This document shows positions 9,537 through 18,624 of a stretch of DNA of 64,000 nucleotides, piece by piece. Every line of letters starts with the position of its first letter. The stretch's first letter is position 1. The stretch is from DASRDU01 sp035560235 (GTDB lineage Bacteria > Acidobacteriota > Blastocatellia > RBC074): contig DATMAG010000106.1 in the NCBI GenBank assembly GCA_035560235.1, positions 1-64,000 of the forward strand, in the 5' to 3' direction. Below the pieces are notes generated by a model, which did not search any database, was not told the DNA's origin, and worked only from the letters and a program-made list of their open reading frames with translations. Both the position numbers and the translations under genes were made by a program.

Positions 9537-9852
9537 AGTCGTCTTTCTTTATTTGTGATCGTTTCAGCTTTTCAAAGATGAAAGCCTGAGGGGCACGGCG
9601 GGGACTGCTCCGGCGGAGCGTTCGGGGGGATTGAAATGCGCTTCGACGAACGCACTTCGCCCCTTCGAAGGCGAGCGACGTGCCGTCTGCCATTTCGCAG
9701 GAAATCAGTCAGAGTGAATCAGCGGGCGGCGGGCGAGCAGCGAGAAACAATTCAAAGTGAGGGAAAACCGGTCAGACTGATGCCGGATTATGTCACTCAG
9801 CCTGTCAGGAAATGTCGCAACCGGATCAAACCGGCAACACAGCGACCCGGCG
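9537..9852. other. Non-coding stretch, no recognised element
   Basis: Upstream region of the small DUF11 gene. Reading frames here lack coherent protein composition on both strands. I see no tRNA, riboswitch or clear promoter. The palindromic element at 9853-9938 follows. Confidence 0.5.
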
Positions 9853-9938
9853 CATTCTCCATTCTCAGTTCTCCATTACCCTCAGGGAGACTGACGCAGA
9901 TTTCCCTGCCAATGATGAAGAATTGAGAATGGAGAATG
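9853..9938. repeat. Palindromic heptamer-repeat element
   Basis: The left arm at 9853-9872 and right arm at 9919-9938 are reverse complements at 19 of 20 positions. Arms are made of 7-bp units (CATTCTC, CATTCTC, AGTTCTC on one side; GAAGAAT, TGAGAAT, GGAGAAT on the other). It starts 17 bp after the stop codon of the TonB-domain gene (minus strand), consistent with a 3' end hairpin. Confidence 0.75.
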
Positions 9939-9955
9939 ATGTTGCTTCGCAAAGC

Positions 9956-10867
9956 TCAGGGAACTTCAGGCCGACTGAGGACGAAGCTTTCGCGGTAAGT
10001 GGCGTAAGTGGGTTTGCCGTTGAGTGTGGCCGGTGTGAATCTGTACTGCCGAAAGACTTCAATCGCCCGGCTGTTGTAAGCCGCGTCGGGCGATTCGAGG
10101 ACTTTGACGTTGGTGACCCGGCCGTCGGGCGTGATGACGGCTTCAAGCGTGATCTGTCCCTTTGGCGCGCTGCCCGCTGAAAACTTCAGCGCCACACGCG
10201 ACAGCACCGCAGGCATGATGAACACATCGTCAGGACTGAGCCGGACGACGGAACCATACATATCGGTCGGGCGCGAAAGATCGGAGGGCCGGTTCTGCAA
10301 CCCGCGCACGGCGATGATGGTCGGCGTGATCGTCACGAGCAGCGCGCGTTTGTCGGGCACGCTCTCGACGCCTTTCGGTCCCTGAAACTGCCGCAGGCCG
10401 AATTCACTGCTGCCGCCGCGCAGCATCACCGTCTCGTAATTATTGACCGTCACCTCTTTCAGTTCGATCAGCGCCTGTCCGGCATAGCCTGCCCTGAAAT
10501 CGAGCTGCACGCTGTCGCGCGAGACGCGGCGCGGAACGATTGTGAAGGTCAGCGGCTTGTCATTCGAGCCGAACGCATCGGTGAAGCTTTCGCCTTCAGC
10601 CAGGCCGACGGCGCGCACATGACGCGGTTTGAGATCCTCAAGGCCGTAAGTGCGGGTGAGATATTCGACCTCCTCATCGGCGCTGTTGACGGTCTGCCGA
10701 AGCGTGGTCACGTCATTGATCTTCTTCGAGCGCGTGTCATCGAACTGATAGAGCGCAATTGTCAGGTTCGCGCCGTACTCGGTGCGCTTCGATGACTGAG
10801 CCGGAACAGTCGCGCTGCCGATCAGCAGCGCGCAGCAGATCAACAGCAGTCTCAACTGACGCAGCAT
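9956..10867 (-). CDS. TonB C-terminal domain (energy-transducer-like) protein
   Basis: 303 residues from the ATG at 10867, chosen because GAAGG sits 8 bases upstream and the start then falls just after the rsmI stop; the frame extends further upstream but into rsmI. A signal peptide or anchor (LLLICCALLIGSATVPAQ) is followed by about 180 residues of no known family. The C-terminus is a TonB-C-like module (GQITLEAVITPDGRVTNVKV, then AIEVFRQYRFTPATLNGKP). In classical TonB this module contacts outer-membrane receptors; in Acidobacteria many stand-alone proteins carry it without the proline-rich spacer. The absence of that spacer suggests a periplasmic protein, not an ExbBD-coupled TonB. Its position beside the barrel locus may be functional. 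Confidence 0.8.
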   Translation of the reverse strand: MLRQLRLLLICCALLIGSATVPAQSSKRTEYGANLTIALYQFDDTRSKKINDVTTLRQTVNSADEEVEYLTRTYGLEDLKPRHVRAVGLAEGESFTDAFGSNDKPLTFTIVPRRVSRDSVQLDFRAGYAGQALIELKEVTVNNYETVMLRGGSSEFGLRQFQGPKGVESVPDKRALLVTITPTIIAVRGLQNRPSDLSRPTDMYGSVVRLSPDDVFIMPAVLSRVALKFSAGSAPKGQITLEAVITPDGRVTNVKVLESPDAAYNSRAIEVFRQYRFTPATLNGKPTYATYRESFVLSRPEVP

Positions 10868-10877
10868 CGTTTTACCT

Positions 10878-11759
10878 TCAGGTCTGTTCATGATCTTCAG
10901 CTTCGTCTTCAGCCTCATCATTGCCCTGCCCTTCGGCGAGCAGCAGGCGATAGGCCTCTTTCCTTGACAGGCCGCGCATCCTTGCCGCCTGTTTGAGCGC
11001 TTCGTTGCGGCTCAGATGCTGACCGGCCATCAGACGACTGACGAGCGCGCTGAGCGGCACGGCTTCGCGCGCCTCTTCGTCCGGATTATCTTCATCGCAT
11101 CCGGCAATCACAAGCGTCATCTCGCCGCGCGGTTCCTGAGCCTCAAGCTGTGCGCTGATTTCAGTGAGCGTGCCGCGAATGAACTGCTCGTGCAGTTTCG
11201 TCAGCTCACGCGCCAGCGCGGCCTGACGCGCGCCCAGAATTTCAGCCGCTTCAAGCAGCGTTTCACGGATCCGGTGCGGAGCCTCGTAAACCACAATCGT
11301 TTCGCGCACGCGGCGCAGCTCCTGCAGACGCTGCCGCCGCGCGTGCCGTTTCGCAGGCAGAAAACCGGCGAAGAGAAACGAATCGGTCGGCAGCCCCGAA
11401 GCCACAAGCCCGGAAACAAGCGCCGTCGGCCCCGGAATCGGAATGACGCTCAGACCTTCAGCAATCGCCGCCGTCACCACGCGATAAGCCGGATCCGAGA
11501 TGCCGGGCATTCCGGCGTCGCTGATCACGGCGATGCTTTCACCGCGCCGCAGGCGTTCGGTCAGTTCGGCGGCGCGCGTCTGTTCGTTGTGTTCGTGATA
11601 GCTGATGAGCGGGCGGCTGATGCCGTAATGATCGAGCAGCCGCCGCGAATGGCGCGTGTCTTCGCAGGCAATCAGATCGGCCTCTTTGAGCACCCGCAGC
11701 GCGCGCAGCGTAATGTCTTCGAGATTGCCGATGGGAGTGGCCACAAGGTACAGCGGCAT
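10878..11759 (-). CDS. rsmI: 16S rRNA (cytidine(1402)-2'-O)-methyltransferase RsmI
   Basis: 293 residues, the normal length for the family. RsmI uses S-adenosylmethionine to 2'-O-methylate C1402 in the decoding centre of 16S rRNA. The tetrapyrrole-methylase fold is evident from VATPIGNLEDIT at the N-terminus, CEDTRHSRRLLDHYGI, SDAGMPGISDPAYRV and IPGPTALVSGLVASGLP. A basic helical tail ends in an acidic run (NDEAEDEAEDHEQT), which is longer than usual and may be a species-specific extension. AAGGGCG lies ahead of the ATG. The TonB-domain gene follows after only 10 bp, so the two are probably co-transcribed although not functionally linked. Confidence 0.95.
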   Translation of the reverse strand: MPLYLVATPIGNLEDITLRALRVLKEADLIACEDTRHSRRLLDHYGISRPLISYHEHNEQTRAAELTERLRRGESIAVISDAGMPGISDPAYRVVTAAIAEGLSVIPIPGPTALVSGLVASGLPTDSFLFAGFLPAKRHARRQRLQELRRVRETIVVYEAPHRIRETLLEAAEILGARQAALARELTKLHEQFIRGTLTEISAQLEAQEPRGEMTLVIAGCDEDNPDEEAREAVPLSALVSRLMAGQHLSRNEALKQAARMRGLSRKEAYRLLLAEGQGNDEAEDEAEDHEQT

Positions 11760-11924
11760 GGTTCGTCGCCCTTTATTGTGAGTGATGACAATCCCTGAAC
11801 TGACGGACTGTCAGGCAGTCTTACAGTCATCCGGTAAACAATGGCAGCGCGCGCGGGAAAAATCAAAACCGGCTGGCGCGCCCTTTGCGCTGCTGGTGGC
11901 TGAGAATGTGAGGTCTGAGTTGAA

Positions 11925-13898
11925 TCAGCCGTGACGCGAGCGGTGCGCGAGGCTGGCGACGACGGCTGTGAGTTCGGCGGGTTCGACGGGTTTGGTCAGA
12001 TGCGCCTGAAAACCGGCGGCGAGCGCCTTGTCGCGATCTTCGTCGCGGGCAAAGGCGGTCAGGGCGATGGCCGGAATAAGACCTCCGTGTTCAGCATCGA
12101 GCTGACGCAGCTTTCTGATCAGCATGTAGCCGTCCTCGCCGGGCATGGCAATGTCAGAGACGAGAACATCCGGCTTCTGATCCTGAATCACGCGCAGCGC
12201 CTCGGCGCAGGAAGCGACGGCGCGCACATCCACGCGGCACCTGCCGAACAGTGTGGTGAGCAGTTCACGCGAATCCGAATCGTCCTCGACAATCAGCACC
12301 CGCAGGCCGTCAAGCGAAGTCAGTCGCAGACCGGCCAGACTCGACAGGTCTTCAGACCTGAAGACCTCAGTCATCTTCTGCCGCCCGATGGTGAGCGGAA
12401 GCCGCACAGTGAAACACGCCCCCTGATCCGGCCCGGCGCTTTCAGCCGTCACCGTGCCGCCGTGCAGTTCGATCAGATGCCGCACGATGGACAGCCCCAG
12501 ACCGATGCCGCCGTGAACGCGTGTCGCAGTGCTGTCGGCCTGGCGAAAGCGATCGAAGACATAAGGCAGAAATTCGGGACTGATGCCCTGGCCGGTATCA
12601 CGAACGGTGATGATGGCGTGTTCGTCGCGGCGTTCCAGCCTGATTTCAACCTCGCCGCCACGGGGCGTGAACTTGATCGCATTCGAGAGCAGATTCCAGA
12701 TCACCTGCTGCAGGCGATCAGGGTCGCAGTTCACAATCCCGACCGAAGGATCGGGATTGAACCGGTATTCAATGCCCTTCGCTTCCGCTGCCAGGCGCAG
12801 CGATTCGATGGCCGCGACGATGACCGAGGAAATATCTGCCGGGCGAACATTCAGGCGCAGCTTGCCCGCGATGATGCGCGACACGTCAAGCAGATCCTCG
12901 ATCAGCTGCGCCTGCAGTCTGGTGTTGCGTTCGATGGTTTCGAGCGCGCGCGCCTGCGTGGCCGGATCGAGCCTGCCGGTGCGGAGCAGGTAAATCCAGC
13001 CGAGCATCGCATTGAGCGGCGTGCGCAGTTCGTGTGAAACGACGGCGAGAAATGAATCCTTGGCGCGATTGGCGGCTTCGGCTTCCTCGCGCGCAGCCTT
13101 TTCGCGTTCGAGCAGGCGCACGCGATCCTCTTCGTTGCGCTTGCTCTCGGTGATGTCCACCGCAATGCCGATATAACCGACGATCTGCCCTGCCGCGTCA
13201 CGCAGCGGTGAATTGTTGACGCGGATGGTAATCACCGTTCCATCCTTCCGGCGGACGGGAGTCTCGGAATCAATCATCTCGCCCGCGCGGACGCGCCTGA
13301 GCATGGCTTCGAGTACCTGCCGCCGCTCGGGCAGCACGAACAGCTCGTAACAGTCGCGTCCCAGCGCTTCCTCGCGCGTCCATCCGTAAAGCTGCTCGCA
13401 GTAACTGTTCCAGAAGATTATCCGGCAATCCAGATCAGCCGCCGCCACAGCCGCCTGCACCTGATCGAGCAGAATCTGCTGCAACTGCACCTGCTGTTCG
13501 GCGCGACGGTGTTCGGCACGAATGACGGATTCGCGCAGTTCGCGTTCGACCGCCGGGACGATGCGCGAGAGATTGCCTTTGAGCACGTAATCGTGCGCTC
13601 CGGCCTTGATGGCCGCGACCGCCATCTCTTCGTTGATGGTGCCGGAAACGATGATGAACGGCAGATCCTGCCCGCTGTGTCTGAGCAGGTCGAGCGCCTC
13701 AAGCCCGCTGAAATGCGGCAGCGTGTAATCGGCAATGACCAGGTCCCACGGCTGCCGCTGCAGGGCCTCGCGCATGGCGACAGCGGTTTCGACCCGTTCG
13801 TAGACGGCCTGGTAACCGCCGCGCCGGAGCGCCCGGGCAATCAGCGCCGCGTCATCATCCGAGTCCTCAACCATCAGAATTTGCAAGGGGGCTTCCAT
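11925..13898 (-). CDS. Hybrid sensor kinase: REC-PAS-HisKA-HATPase-REC
   Basis: 657 residues with no membrane segment, so cytoplasmic. An N-terminal receiver (acidic pocket E11/D12, phospho-acceptor near D57 in DLVIADYTLP) is followed by a PAS domain (about 140-255) ending in VDITESKRNEE. The dimerisation/His domain has SHELRTPLNAMLGW (His near 290), the ATPase has DTGQGISPEF and GGIGLGLSIVRHL, and a C-terminal receiver has DVLVSDIAMPGEDG. Receivers at both ends suggest that an upstream kinase feeds it and that it passes phosphate internally. AGGAGAG lies before the ATG. It is downstream of the PAS/GAF kinase and of a truncated receiver gene, so the three once formed a phosphorelay operon. 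A fragment similar to its ATPase domain lies at 39780-40067. Confidence 0.92.
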   Translation of the reverse strand: MEAPLQILMVEDSDDDAALIARALRRGGYQAVYERVETAVAMREALQRQPWDLVIADYTLPHFSGLEALDLLRHSGQDLPFIIVSGTINEEMAVAAIKAGAHDYVLKGNLSRIVPAVERELRESVIRAEHRRAEQQVQLQQILLDQVQAAVAAADLDCRIIFWNSYCEQLYGWTREEALGRDCYELFVLPERRQVLEAMLRRVRAGEMIDSETPVRRKDGTVITIRVNNSPLRDAAGQIVGYIGIAVDITESKRNEEDRVRLLEREKAAREEAEAANRAKDSFLAVVSHELRTPLNAMLGWIYLLRTGRLDPATQARALETIERNTRLQAQLIEDLLDVSRIIAGKLRLNVRPADISSVIVAAIESLRLAAEAKGIEYRFNPDPSVGIVNCDPDRLQQVIWNLLSNAIKFTPRGGEVEIRLERRDEHAIITVRDTGQGISPEFLPYVFDRFRQADSTATRVHGGIGLGLSIVRHLIELHGGTVTAESAGPDQGACFTVRLPLTIGRQKMTEVFRSEDLSSLAGLRLTSLDGLRVLIVEDDSDSRELLTTLFGRCRVDVRAVASCAEALRVIQDQKPDVLVSDIAMPGEDGYMLIRKLRQLDAEHGGLIPAIALTAFARDEDRDKALAAGFQAHLTKPVEPAELTAVVASLAHRSRHG

Positions 13899-13973
13899 TA
13901 CTTCTCTCCTGCCGGACTGAGGTTCAGCCAGTCTGTCCCGATCTGTCTGACAGCTTCTGAAAAGCTGTTGAAA

Positions 13974-14051
13974 TCAGCCGTTCAGCGCCTGCAACCTCAG
14001 CGCTTCATCATCAGGATTGTCCTCGACCAGAAGAATGAATTTCTCACTCAT
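13974..14051 (-). pseudogene. Truncated Rcp1-like response regulator (25 codons)
   Basis: The frame reads MSEKFILLVEDNPDDEALRL then QALNG and stops. The first part is the canonical beginning of a single-domain receiver of the Rcp1 type, normally about 145 residues, with the acidic pair in VEDNPDDE. No continuation of a receiver appears in any frame before the next gene at 13898. The start is 43 bp after the upstream kinase stop, where the cognate regulator is usually found in such operons. I infer a deletion that removed everything after the first helix. A functional 25-residue peptide cannot be excluded but is unlikely. Confidence 0.7.
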
Positions 14052-14094
14052 CACAGCTTCCTGAATTCCGGCACTGACTGCCGCATATTCTGAT

Positions 14095-15780
14095 TCAGAG
14101 CGTGAAGTAAAACGTCGCGCCCTCGCCCACTCTGCCCTCGGCCCACAGTCTGCCGACGTGCCGGTGAATGATGCGCTCAACAATGGCCAGGCCGATGCCG
14201 GTGCCGGAAAATTCGTGCGTTGAATGAAGGCGCTGGAACGGAATGAACAATTTGTCGGCAAAGGCCATCTCGAATCCGACTCCGTTGTCGCGAATGAAAT
14301 AGACCGGATTGCCGGAATCTTCCTTTCGGCCGAATTCGATGCGCGCCGGATCGCGCCCGGCGGTGAACTTCCACGCATTGCCGAGCAGGTTTTCGAGCGC
14401 CACCCGGAGCAGCCGCTCGTCACCTTCGACAACCAGATCGTCGGCCATCACGAACTCGACTGTGCGCTGCGGCTGCGCCCGGCGCAGATCGTCAATGATT
14501 TCGCGCGCAAGCAGGCTCAGATTGACGCGCTGGCGCTGAATCGTATGGCGCGTGATGCGCGAGAGATAGAGCAGATCGTCAATCAGTTCAGCCATCCGGT
14601 GGCTCGCCGCAATCACGCGCCGCAGATAGCCCTGTCCGGCTGCATCAAGCTGCGGCAGATACTCTTCAAGCAGCGCCTGGCTGAAGCCTTCCATCGCCCG
14701 CAGCGGCGCGCGCAGGTCGTGTGAGACCGACCACGCGAAGGCTTCAAGTTCAGCGTTGCTCTGGCGCAGTTCCGCCGTGCGTTCAGCGACCCGGTGTTCA
14801 AGTTCCGCCGCGTGCTGCTGCGCCTGGGCATACAGTTCCGCATTTTCAAGCGCAATGCCGATCTGCGCCGCGATGGTTTCAAGCAGCCGCTGATCATCCG
14901 CTGACCAGGCGTCGAGCTTCGCTGATTCAACATCCACCACGCCGATGATTCGTTCGCCCGAACGCAGCGGCACACAGAGTTCCGAACGAATGTCGGCGCG
15001 AATCTGCCGGTAACGCGCATCGAGGCTGACATCAGCAATGCGCAGGCTCTCGCCGTGACGGGCGACCCAGCCGGTCAGCCCTTCCTCAATGCTGAAAGCT
15101 TCACGATAACGTTCATTTTCAGGCGCATCAGCCACCGGGCCGTGCAGGTTGAAGACGAACGGAAAGAGCCGGCTGCCTGTTTCATCAATCAGCAGGACCG
15201 CGCAATGCTCCGACCCGAGCGTTTCCTTCAGCACTTCCAGCACATCCTGCGCCAGCAGTTCGGGCTTGCGCAGCCGCTGCAGCCGCTGACTGACCTGATA
15301 GATCGTCGTCAGTTCCTGAACGCGACGCTGCAACTCAATCGTCAGCTGCTGCTGTTGCCGTTCGAGCGCCAGCTTTTCGGTGATGTCCTCAACGATCACC
15401 TGCGCAGCCCGCCGTCCCCCGAATTCAAGCTGAATCAGCACCAGATTGACATCCATCAGCGTCCCGTCGCGCCGCTGATGCCGCCATTTGCCCGGCAGTT
15501 CGACGGTCGAAAGCGACTGGTTGATGTACTCAATCAGCCGCGGCACCTCTTCGGGCGGGCGAATGTCGGTGATGCGCATCCGCAGAAATTCATCGCGCGA
15601 GTACCCGTATCGCTCAACCGCCGCCTGATTGACCTCGAGAAACCGCAGCGTCTCCAGATCGTAGATGTAGATCGGCAGCGGATTGCGTTCGAAGAGCCGC
15701 CGAAAATCATCCTCGCTCTGGCGCAGTCGCGCCTGATTCGTCGCGGCGGCTTCGTCTTTAACGGCAGAAGTCATCTCCAT
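14095..15780 (-). CDS. PAS-GAF sensor histidine kinase (phytochrome-kinase-like C-terminus)
   Basis: 561 residues, soluble. A PAS domain (about 22-140; LFERNPLPIYIYDLETLRFL through VIVEDITEKLAL) is followed by a coiled linker, a GAF domain (about 170-320; FSIEEGLTGWVARHGESL, CVPLRSGERIIGVVDVES), a second coil and the kinase core. The His box is SVSHDLRAPLRAMEGFS and the ATP site has IRDNGVGFEMAFADKLF and GTGIGLAIVERIIHRHVG. This DLRAPL-type core is the subgroup that pairs with Rcp1-like regulators, which fits the regulator stump just downstream. GGAG precedes the ATG at 15780. The signal is unknown; GAF and PAS pockets allow small-molecule or redox sensing. Confidence 0.92.
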   Translation of the reverse strand: MEMTSAVKDEAAATNQARLRQSEDDFRRLFERNPLPIYIYDLETLRFLEVNQAAVERYGYSRDEFLRMRITDIRPPEEVPRLIEYINQSLSTVELPGKWRHQRRDGTLMDVNLVLIQLEFGGRRAAQVIVEDITEKLALERQQQQLTIELQRRVQELTTIYQVSQRLQRLRKPELLAQDVLEVLKETLGSEHCAVLLIDETGSRLFPFVFNLHGPVADAPENERYREAFSIEEGLTGWVARHGESLRIADVSLDARYRQIRADIRSELCVPLRSGERIIGVVDVESAKLDAWSADDQRLLETIAAQIGIALENAELYAQAQQHAAELEHRVAERTAELRQSNAELEAFAWSVSHDLRAPLRAMEGFSQALLEEYLPQLDAAGQGYLRRVIAASHRMAELIDDLLYLSRITRHTIQRQRVNLSLLAREIIDDLRRAQPQRTVEFVMADDLVVEGDERLLRVALENLLGNAWKFTAGRDPARIEFGRKEDSGNPVYFIRDNGVGFEMAFADKLFIPFQRLHSTHEFSGTGIGLAIVERIIHRHVGRLWAEGRVGEGATFYFTL

Positions 15781-15955
15781 TCCGGTCTCCGGCGTCTTTC
15801 TATTCAGTGAAAAGGGCTTCTCGCCACCTGGAGCGCGGTCGCTCCGATCGCCTGTCTTCCGCGCCAGACTGTTTGCGGAAAGTATGCGATCAGGACGACC
15901 GCACTCCCGGTGATGAAACGGCGTTTGTTTTCAGAGTCTGAGTCAGCGCTTCAAC

Positions 15956-16789
15956 TCACTCTTCATCCGCCCTGCGAAAGATGTCGGTGCTGCCGGGGCA
16001 TTTCTCCTCCCACAGCCAGACTCCGCCTCTCAGGCCCAGTTCATTCGGCACGAGACTGACATCGGGCGGCAGTTTGAAACTGATCTCTTTGGCGTTGCCG
16101 CCGCCAATATAGAGATGATCGAAAGTCGTCAGCGCGCGCAGCGTTTCGATGGCGCGCTGCACGCGACGATTCCAGCGCCGCTTTCCAACCGCCTGCAGTG
16201 CGGCATTGCCAAGCTGTTGTTCGTAGGTTTCACCCTTGCGAAAAGGATGATGCGCGAATTCGAGATGCGGCGCGAGACGCCCGTCCTCAAAGAGACTGGA
16301 GCCAAAGCCCGTGCCGAGCGTAATCACCATCTCGACGCCCTGGCCTTTGATCGCGCCGAGTCCCTGAATGTCAGCGTCATTGAGAATGCGCACAGGCCGC
16401 CCCAGTTTTTTCGTCAGCGCCTGATCGAGCCTGAACCCGCGCCACGCCTGAGTGCCGAGGTTGTGCGCGGTCACCACCCTCCCCCGGCGCACGACGCCGG
16501 GAAACCCGACCGAGACGCGGTCATACTGAGGCAGCGGTTTGATCAGCCTGGCGAGAAGGCTGACCATAACCCTCGGCGAGCAGTTCTGAGGCGTTTTGAT
16601 GCGCACCCGCTCAGTCAGCATCTCCCCCTTTACATCCAGCACTGAAGCCTTCAGCCCTGTGCCGCCGATATCAATCGCCAGTGTCTTCGGCCCGGCGGCA
16701 GCTTCAGTCGGCTGGCCATTCGATGCGGCAGCCTGACTGACACGGCGCGCGGTCGTCCTGCTCTTTTTCGTTCCGGCAGTCTTTTTCAT
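15956..16789 (-). CDS. ppgK: ROK-family glucokinase, polyphosphate-glucokinase type
   Basis: 277 residues. ROK kinases phosphorylate glucose at C6; the PpgK branch can use inorganic polyphosphate. The phosphate-binding loop is LAIDIGGTGLKASVLD. The sugar-binding and catalytic region includes VSVGFPGVVRRGRV, RILNDADIQGLGAIKG (catalytic Asp) and TLGTGFGSSLFEDG, followed by HLEFAHHPFRKGETYEQQLG in place of the longer zinc motif of other ROK proteins, as in polyphosphate glucokinases. A Lys/Thr/Ala-rich 35-residue N-terminal extension is unusual. GGAG lies 6 bases before the ATG. The window also carries a non-ROK glucokinase at 47293, so there are two routes to glucose 6-phosphate. Phosphoryl donor (polyphosphate or ATP) is not settled by sequence. 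Confidence 0.85.
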   Translation of the reverse strand: MKKTAGTKKSRTTARRVSQAAASNGQPTEAAAGPKTLAIDIGGTGLKASVLDVKGEMLTERVRIKTPQNCSPRVMVSLLARLIKPLPQYDRVSVGFPGVVRRGRVVTAHNLGTQAWRGFRLDQALTKKLGRPVRILNDADIQGLGAIKGQGVEMVITLGTGFGSSLFEDGRLAPHLEFAHHPFRKGETYEQQLGNAALQAVGKRRWNRRVQRAIETLRALTTFDHLYIGGGNAKEISFKLPPDVSLVPNELGLRGGVWLWEEKCPGSTDIFRRADEE

Positions 16790-16860
16790 GAACTCTCCAC
16801 TATCAAGCGAGGACTGGTAAATGGTCAGATGTTTTCGGTCAACTGTCGAATGATGGGCGC

Positions 16861-16890
16861 ACTATACCTGAAGCTGCTGTGAGTTGTGAA
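16861..16890 (-). promoter_or_regulatory. Candidate sigma-70 promoter for the ROK glucokinase
   Basis: Read on the minus strand: TTCACA (16890-16885) and TATAGT (16866-16861) with 18 bp between, each one mismatch from consensus. The start of transcription would fall near 16854, giving a leader of about 65 bases. Confidence 0.5.
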
Positions 16891-16955
16891 TGGCTTTCAG
16901 TCAGGTTGTGACAGGCAGGCCAGGAGTAAGAAACGAAAAGTCAGCCATCGAAAAA

Positions 16956-17056
16956 CAGCCGCGAATCTGCGCGAATGCGGAATAGGGAATGAAGACTGCG
17001 CTTCCTGATTCCCCATTCTTCATTCCCCACTCCGCATTCGCGCAGATTCGCGGCTG
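16956..17056. repeat. Palindromic repeat element with 26-bp perfect arms
   Basis: Arms at 16956-16981 and 17031-17056 are exact reverse complements (outer part CAGCCGCGAATCTGCGCGAA). Within the arms GAAT recurs at spacings 10, 7 and 7 on one side, and the ATTC/ACTC counterpart mirrors this on the other side. It begins 24 bp after the aldehyde dehydrogenase stop. Confidence 0.8.
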
Positions 17057-17080
17057 GTCTTCAGCAGTTTTACTGTCAGA

Positions 17081-18511
17081 TCAGATGGTCAGGCCCAGCG
17101 AAACGTGTCTGGTTTCGAGGAAGGCATCCATTCCTTCAATGCCCAGTTCGCGGCCCCAGCCGCTCTGCTTTGCGCCGCCGAACGGGCACTGGCTGGTAGA
17201 AGGAACAGCGTCATTGATGCCGATGGTTCCGGCTTCGAGCGACTCCATCAGCCTGAAAGCGCGGTCGAGATTCTGCGTGAAGGCATAGGCGCTGAGGCCA
17301 TAAATCGTGTCGTTCGCCAGTTCAATCGCTTCCTCTTCAGTCTCGAAGGCAGTTACCGGAGCCACCGGAGCAAAAGTCTCTTCGCTCATACACAGCGCCT
17401 GTTTCGGCACATCGCTCAGCACCGTCGGTTCAATGAAAAACCCGGCGCGGCCTTCAACCCGTCTGCCACCGCAACAGAGACGCGCGCCCTGCGACACGGC
17501 ATCGTCAATATGCTCCAGCGCCTTGCGCACTCCGGCTTCATCAACCAGCGGCCCGATGTCAGTGCCCGGTTCCAGTCCGTTACCGACCTTCAGGGCCTTT
17601 GTTTTCTCGACGAACGCTGCAAGAAAACGGTCATAAATTCCGCGCTGCACACAGATCCGGTTTGAAGCGATGCACGATTGCCCTGTGTTGCGGAACTTCG
17701 TAATCAGCGCGCCTTCGACTGCCTTGTTGAGATCAGCGTCATCGAAGATCAGCACCGGAGCGTGGCCGCCGAGTTCGAGCGAGAGCGGTTTGACGCGCTG
17801 CGCCGCGCCTGCGATCAGCAGCCTGCCGACTTCGGTTGAGCCGGTAAAAGTGATCTTGCGGCACAGCGGATTTTCAAGAAACTCAGCGCCGATTTCAGCA
17901 GCCGATCCGGCCACAAGCTGAAAGACGCCTTTCGGCAGTTCCGCCGCCGCCGCGCATTCAGCCAGCGCCACCGCACAGAGCGGAGTCTGCGCCGCAGGCT
18001 TCAGCACCACCGTGCAACCCGCAGCCAGGGCGGGAGCCACCTTGCGCACCGCCAGCACGAGCGGAAAATTCCAGGGACTGATCGCGCCGACCACGCCGGG
18101 CGGAGCCTTGATGACAAGGTGGCGTTTGCCATCAGCCTGATTCGGCACAACGCGCCCGTAAGCGCGCCGCGCCTCTTCAGCAAACCAGCGCAGATGATCT
18201 GCCGCCATCGCCACTTCACCCAGGCTCTGCGCCAGCGGCTTGCCATTTTCAAGCGTGATCGTCCGGGCAATCTCATCGCGCCGCAATTCAAGCTGATCAG
18301 CGATGCGGTGCAGAAAGCCCCCGCGCGCTTTGCCCGTCAGTTTGCGCCAGCCCGCAAAAGCCGCGTGCCCGTCACTCAGCGCCTGCGCCACGCGCCCGCG
18401 ATCAATGAGTGAAATCGCCGCGAACGCCTCACCCGTCGCCGGATTGACAACCGGCTTCGCATCCGCCGTCGTCACCCATTCGCCATTCAGATAAACCGGA
18501 TAAGTTTTCAT
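17081..18511 (-). CDS. NAD(P)-dependent aldehyde dehydrogenase (succinate-semialdehyde-type)
   Basis: 476 residues, a complete class-3-fold ALDH. It oxidises an aldehyde to an acid with NAD(P). The cofactor and oxyanion region is SPWNFPLVLAVRKVAPALAA, the general base is in LELGGHAPVL and the catalytic cysteine in NTGQSCIASNRI. The closing motif GGAKQSGWGRELGIEG is typical of succinate-semialdehyde or 2-ketoglutarate-semialdehyde dehydrogenases. Given the nearby hexuronate-type transporter and hydroxyacid dehydrogenase, 2-oxoglutarate semialdehyde in a sugar-acid pathway is a possible substrate; this is inference. There is no Shine-Dalgarno sequence: the ATG directly follows a heptamer repeat (ACAACAGACAAACA). 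Confidence 0.9.
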   Translation of the reverse strand: MKTYPVYLNGEWVTTADAKPVVNPATGEAFAAISLIDRGRVAQALSDGHAAFAGWRKLTGKARGGFLHRIADQLELRRDEIARTITLENGKPLAQSLGEVAMAADHLRWFAEEARRAYGRVVPNQADGKRHLVIKAPPGVVGAISPWNFPLVLAVRKVAPALAAGCTVVLKPAAQTPLCAVALAECAAAAELPKGVFQLVAGSAAEIGAEFLENPLCRKITFTGSTEVGRLLIAGAAQRVKPLSLELGGHAPVLIFDDADLNKAVEGALITKFRNTGQSCIASNRICVQRGIYDRFLAAFVEKTKALKVGNGLEPGTDIGPLVDEAGVRKALEHIDDAVSQGARLCCGGRRVEGRAGFFIEPTVLSDVPKQALCMSEETFAPVAPVTAFETEEEAIELANDTIYGLSAYAFTQNLDRAFRLMESLEAGTIGINDAVPSTSQCPFGGAKQSGWGRELGIEGMDAFLETRHVSLGLTI

Positions 18512-18624
18512 TGTTTGTCTGTTGTCCGTTGTCCGTGGCAGTTGTCAGTGACAGTTGAAATCAACGGGCAACGGACTACTGACCACTGACCACTAACCAC
18601 TGACTGCTGACCATTAACCACTTC
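18512..18624. repeat. Heptamer-repeat element filling a whole intergenic gap
   Basis: From the aldehyde dehydrogenase start codon to the transaldolase stop codon the DNA is almost all 7-bp units. One half has TCTGTTG, TCCGTTG, TCCGTGG, CAGTTGT, CAGTGAC; the other, from 18576, has CTACTGA, CCACTGA, CCACTAA, CCACTGA, CTGCTGA, CCATTAA, CCACTTC. The halves can pair (for example GTTGTCCGTTG with CAACGGGCAACGGAC). The last unit overlaps the transaldolase stop codon. Confidence 0.8.

Noticed and set aside
11931..13037. 368-codon plus-strand frame
   Set aside because: Antisense to the hybrid kinase, whose His and ATPase motifs are intact in the other strand.
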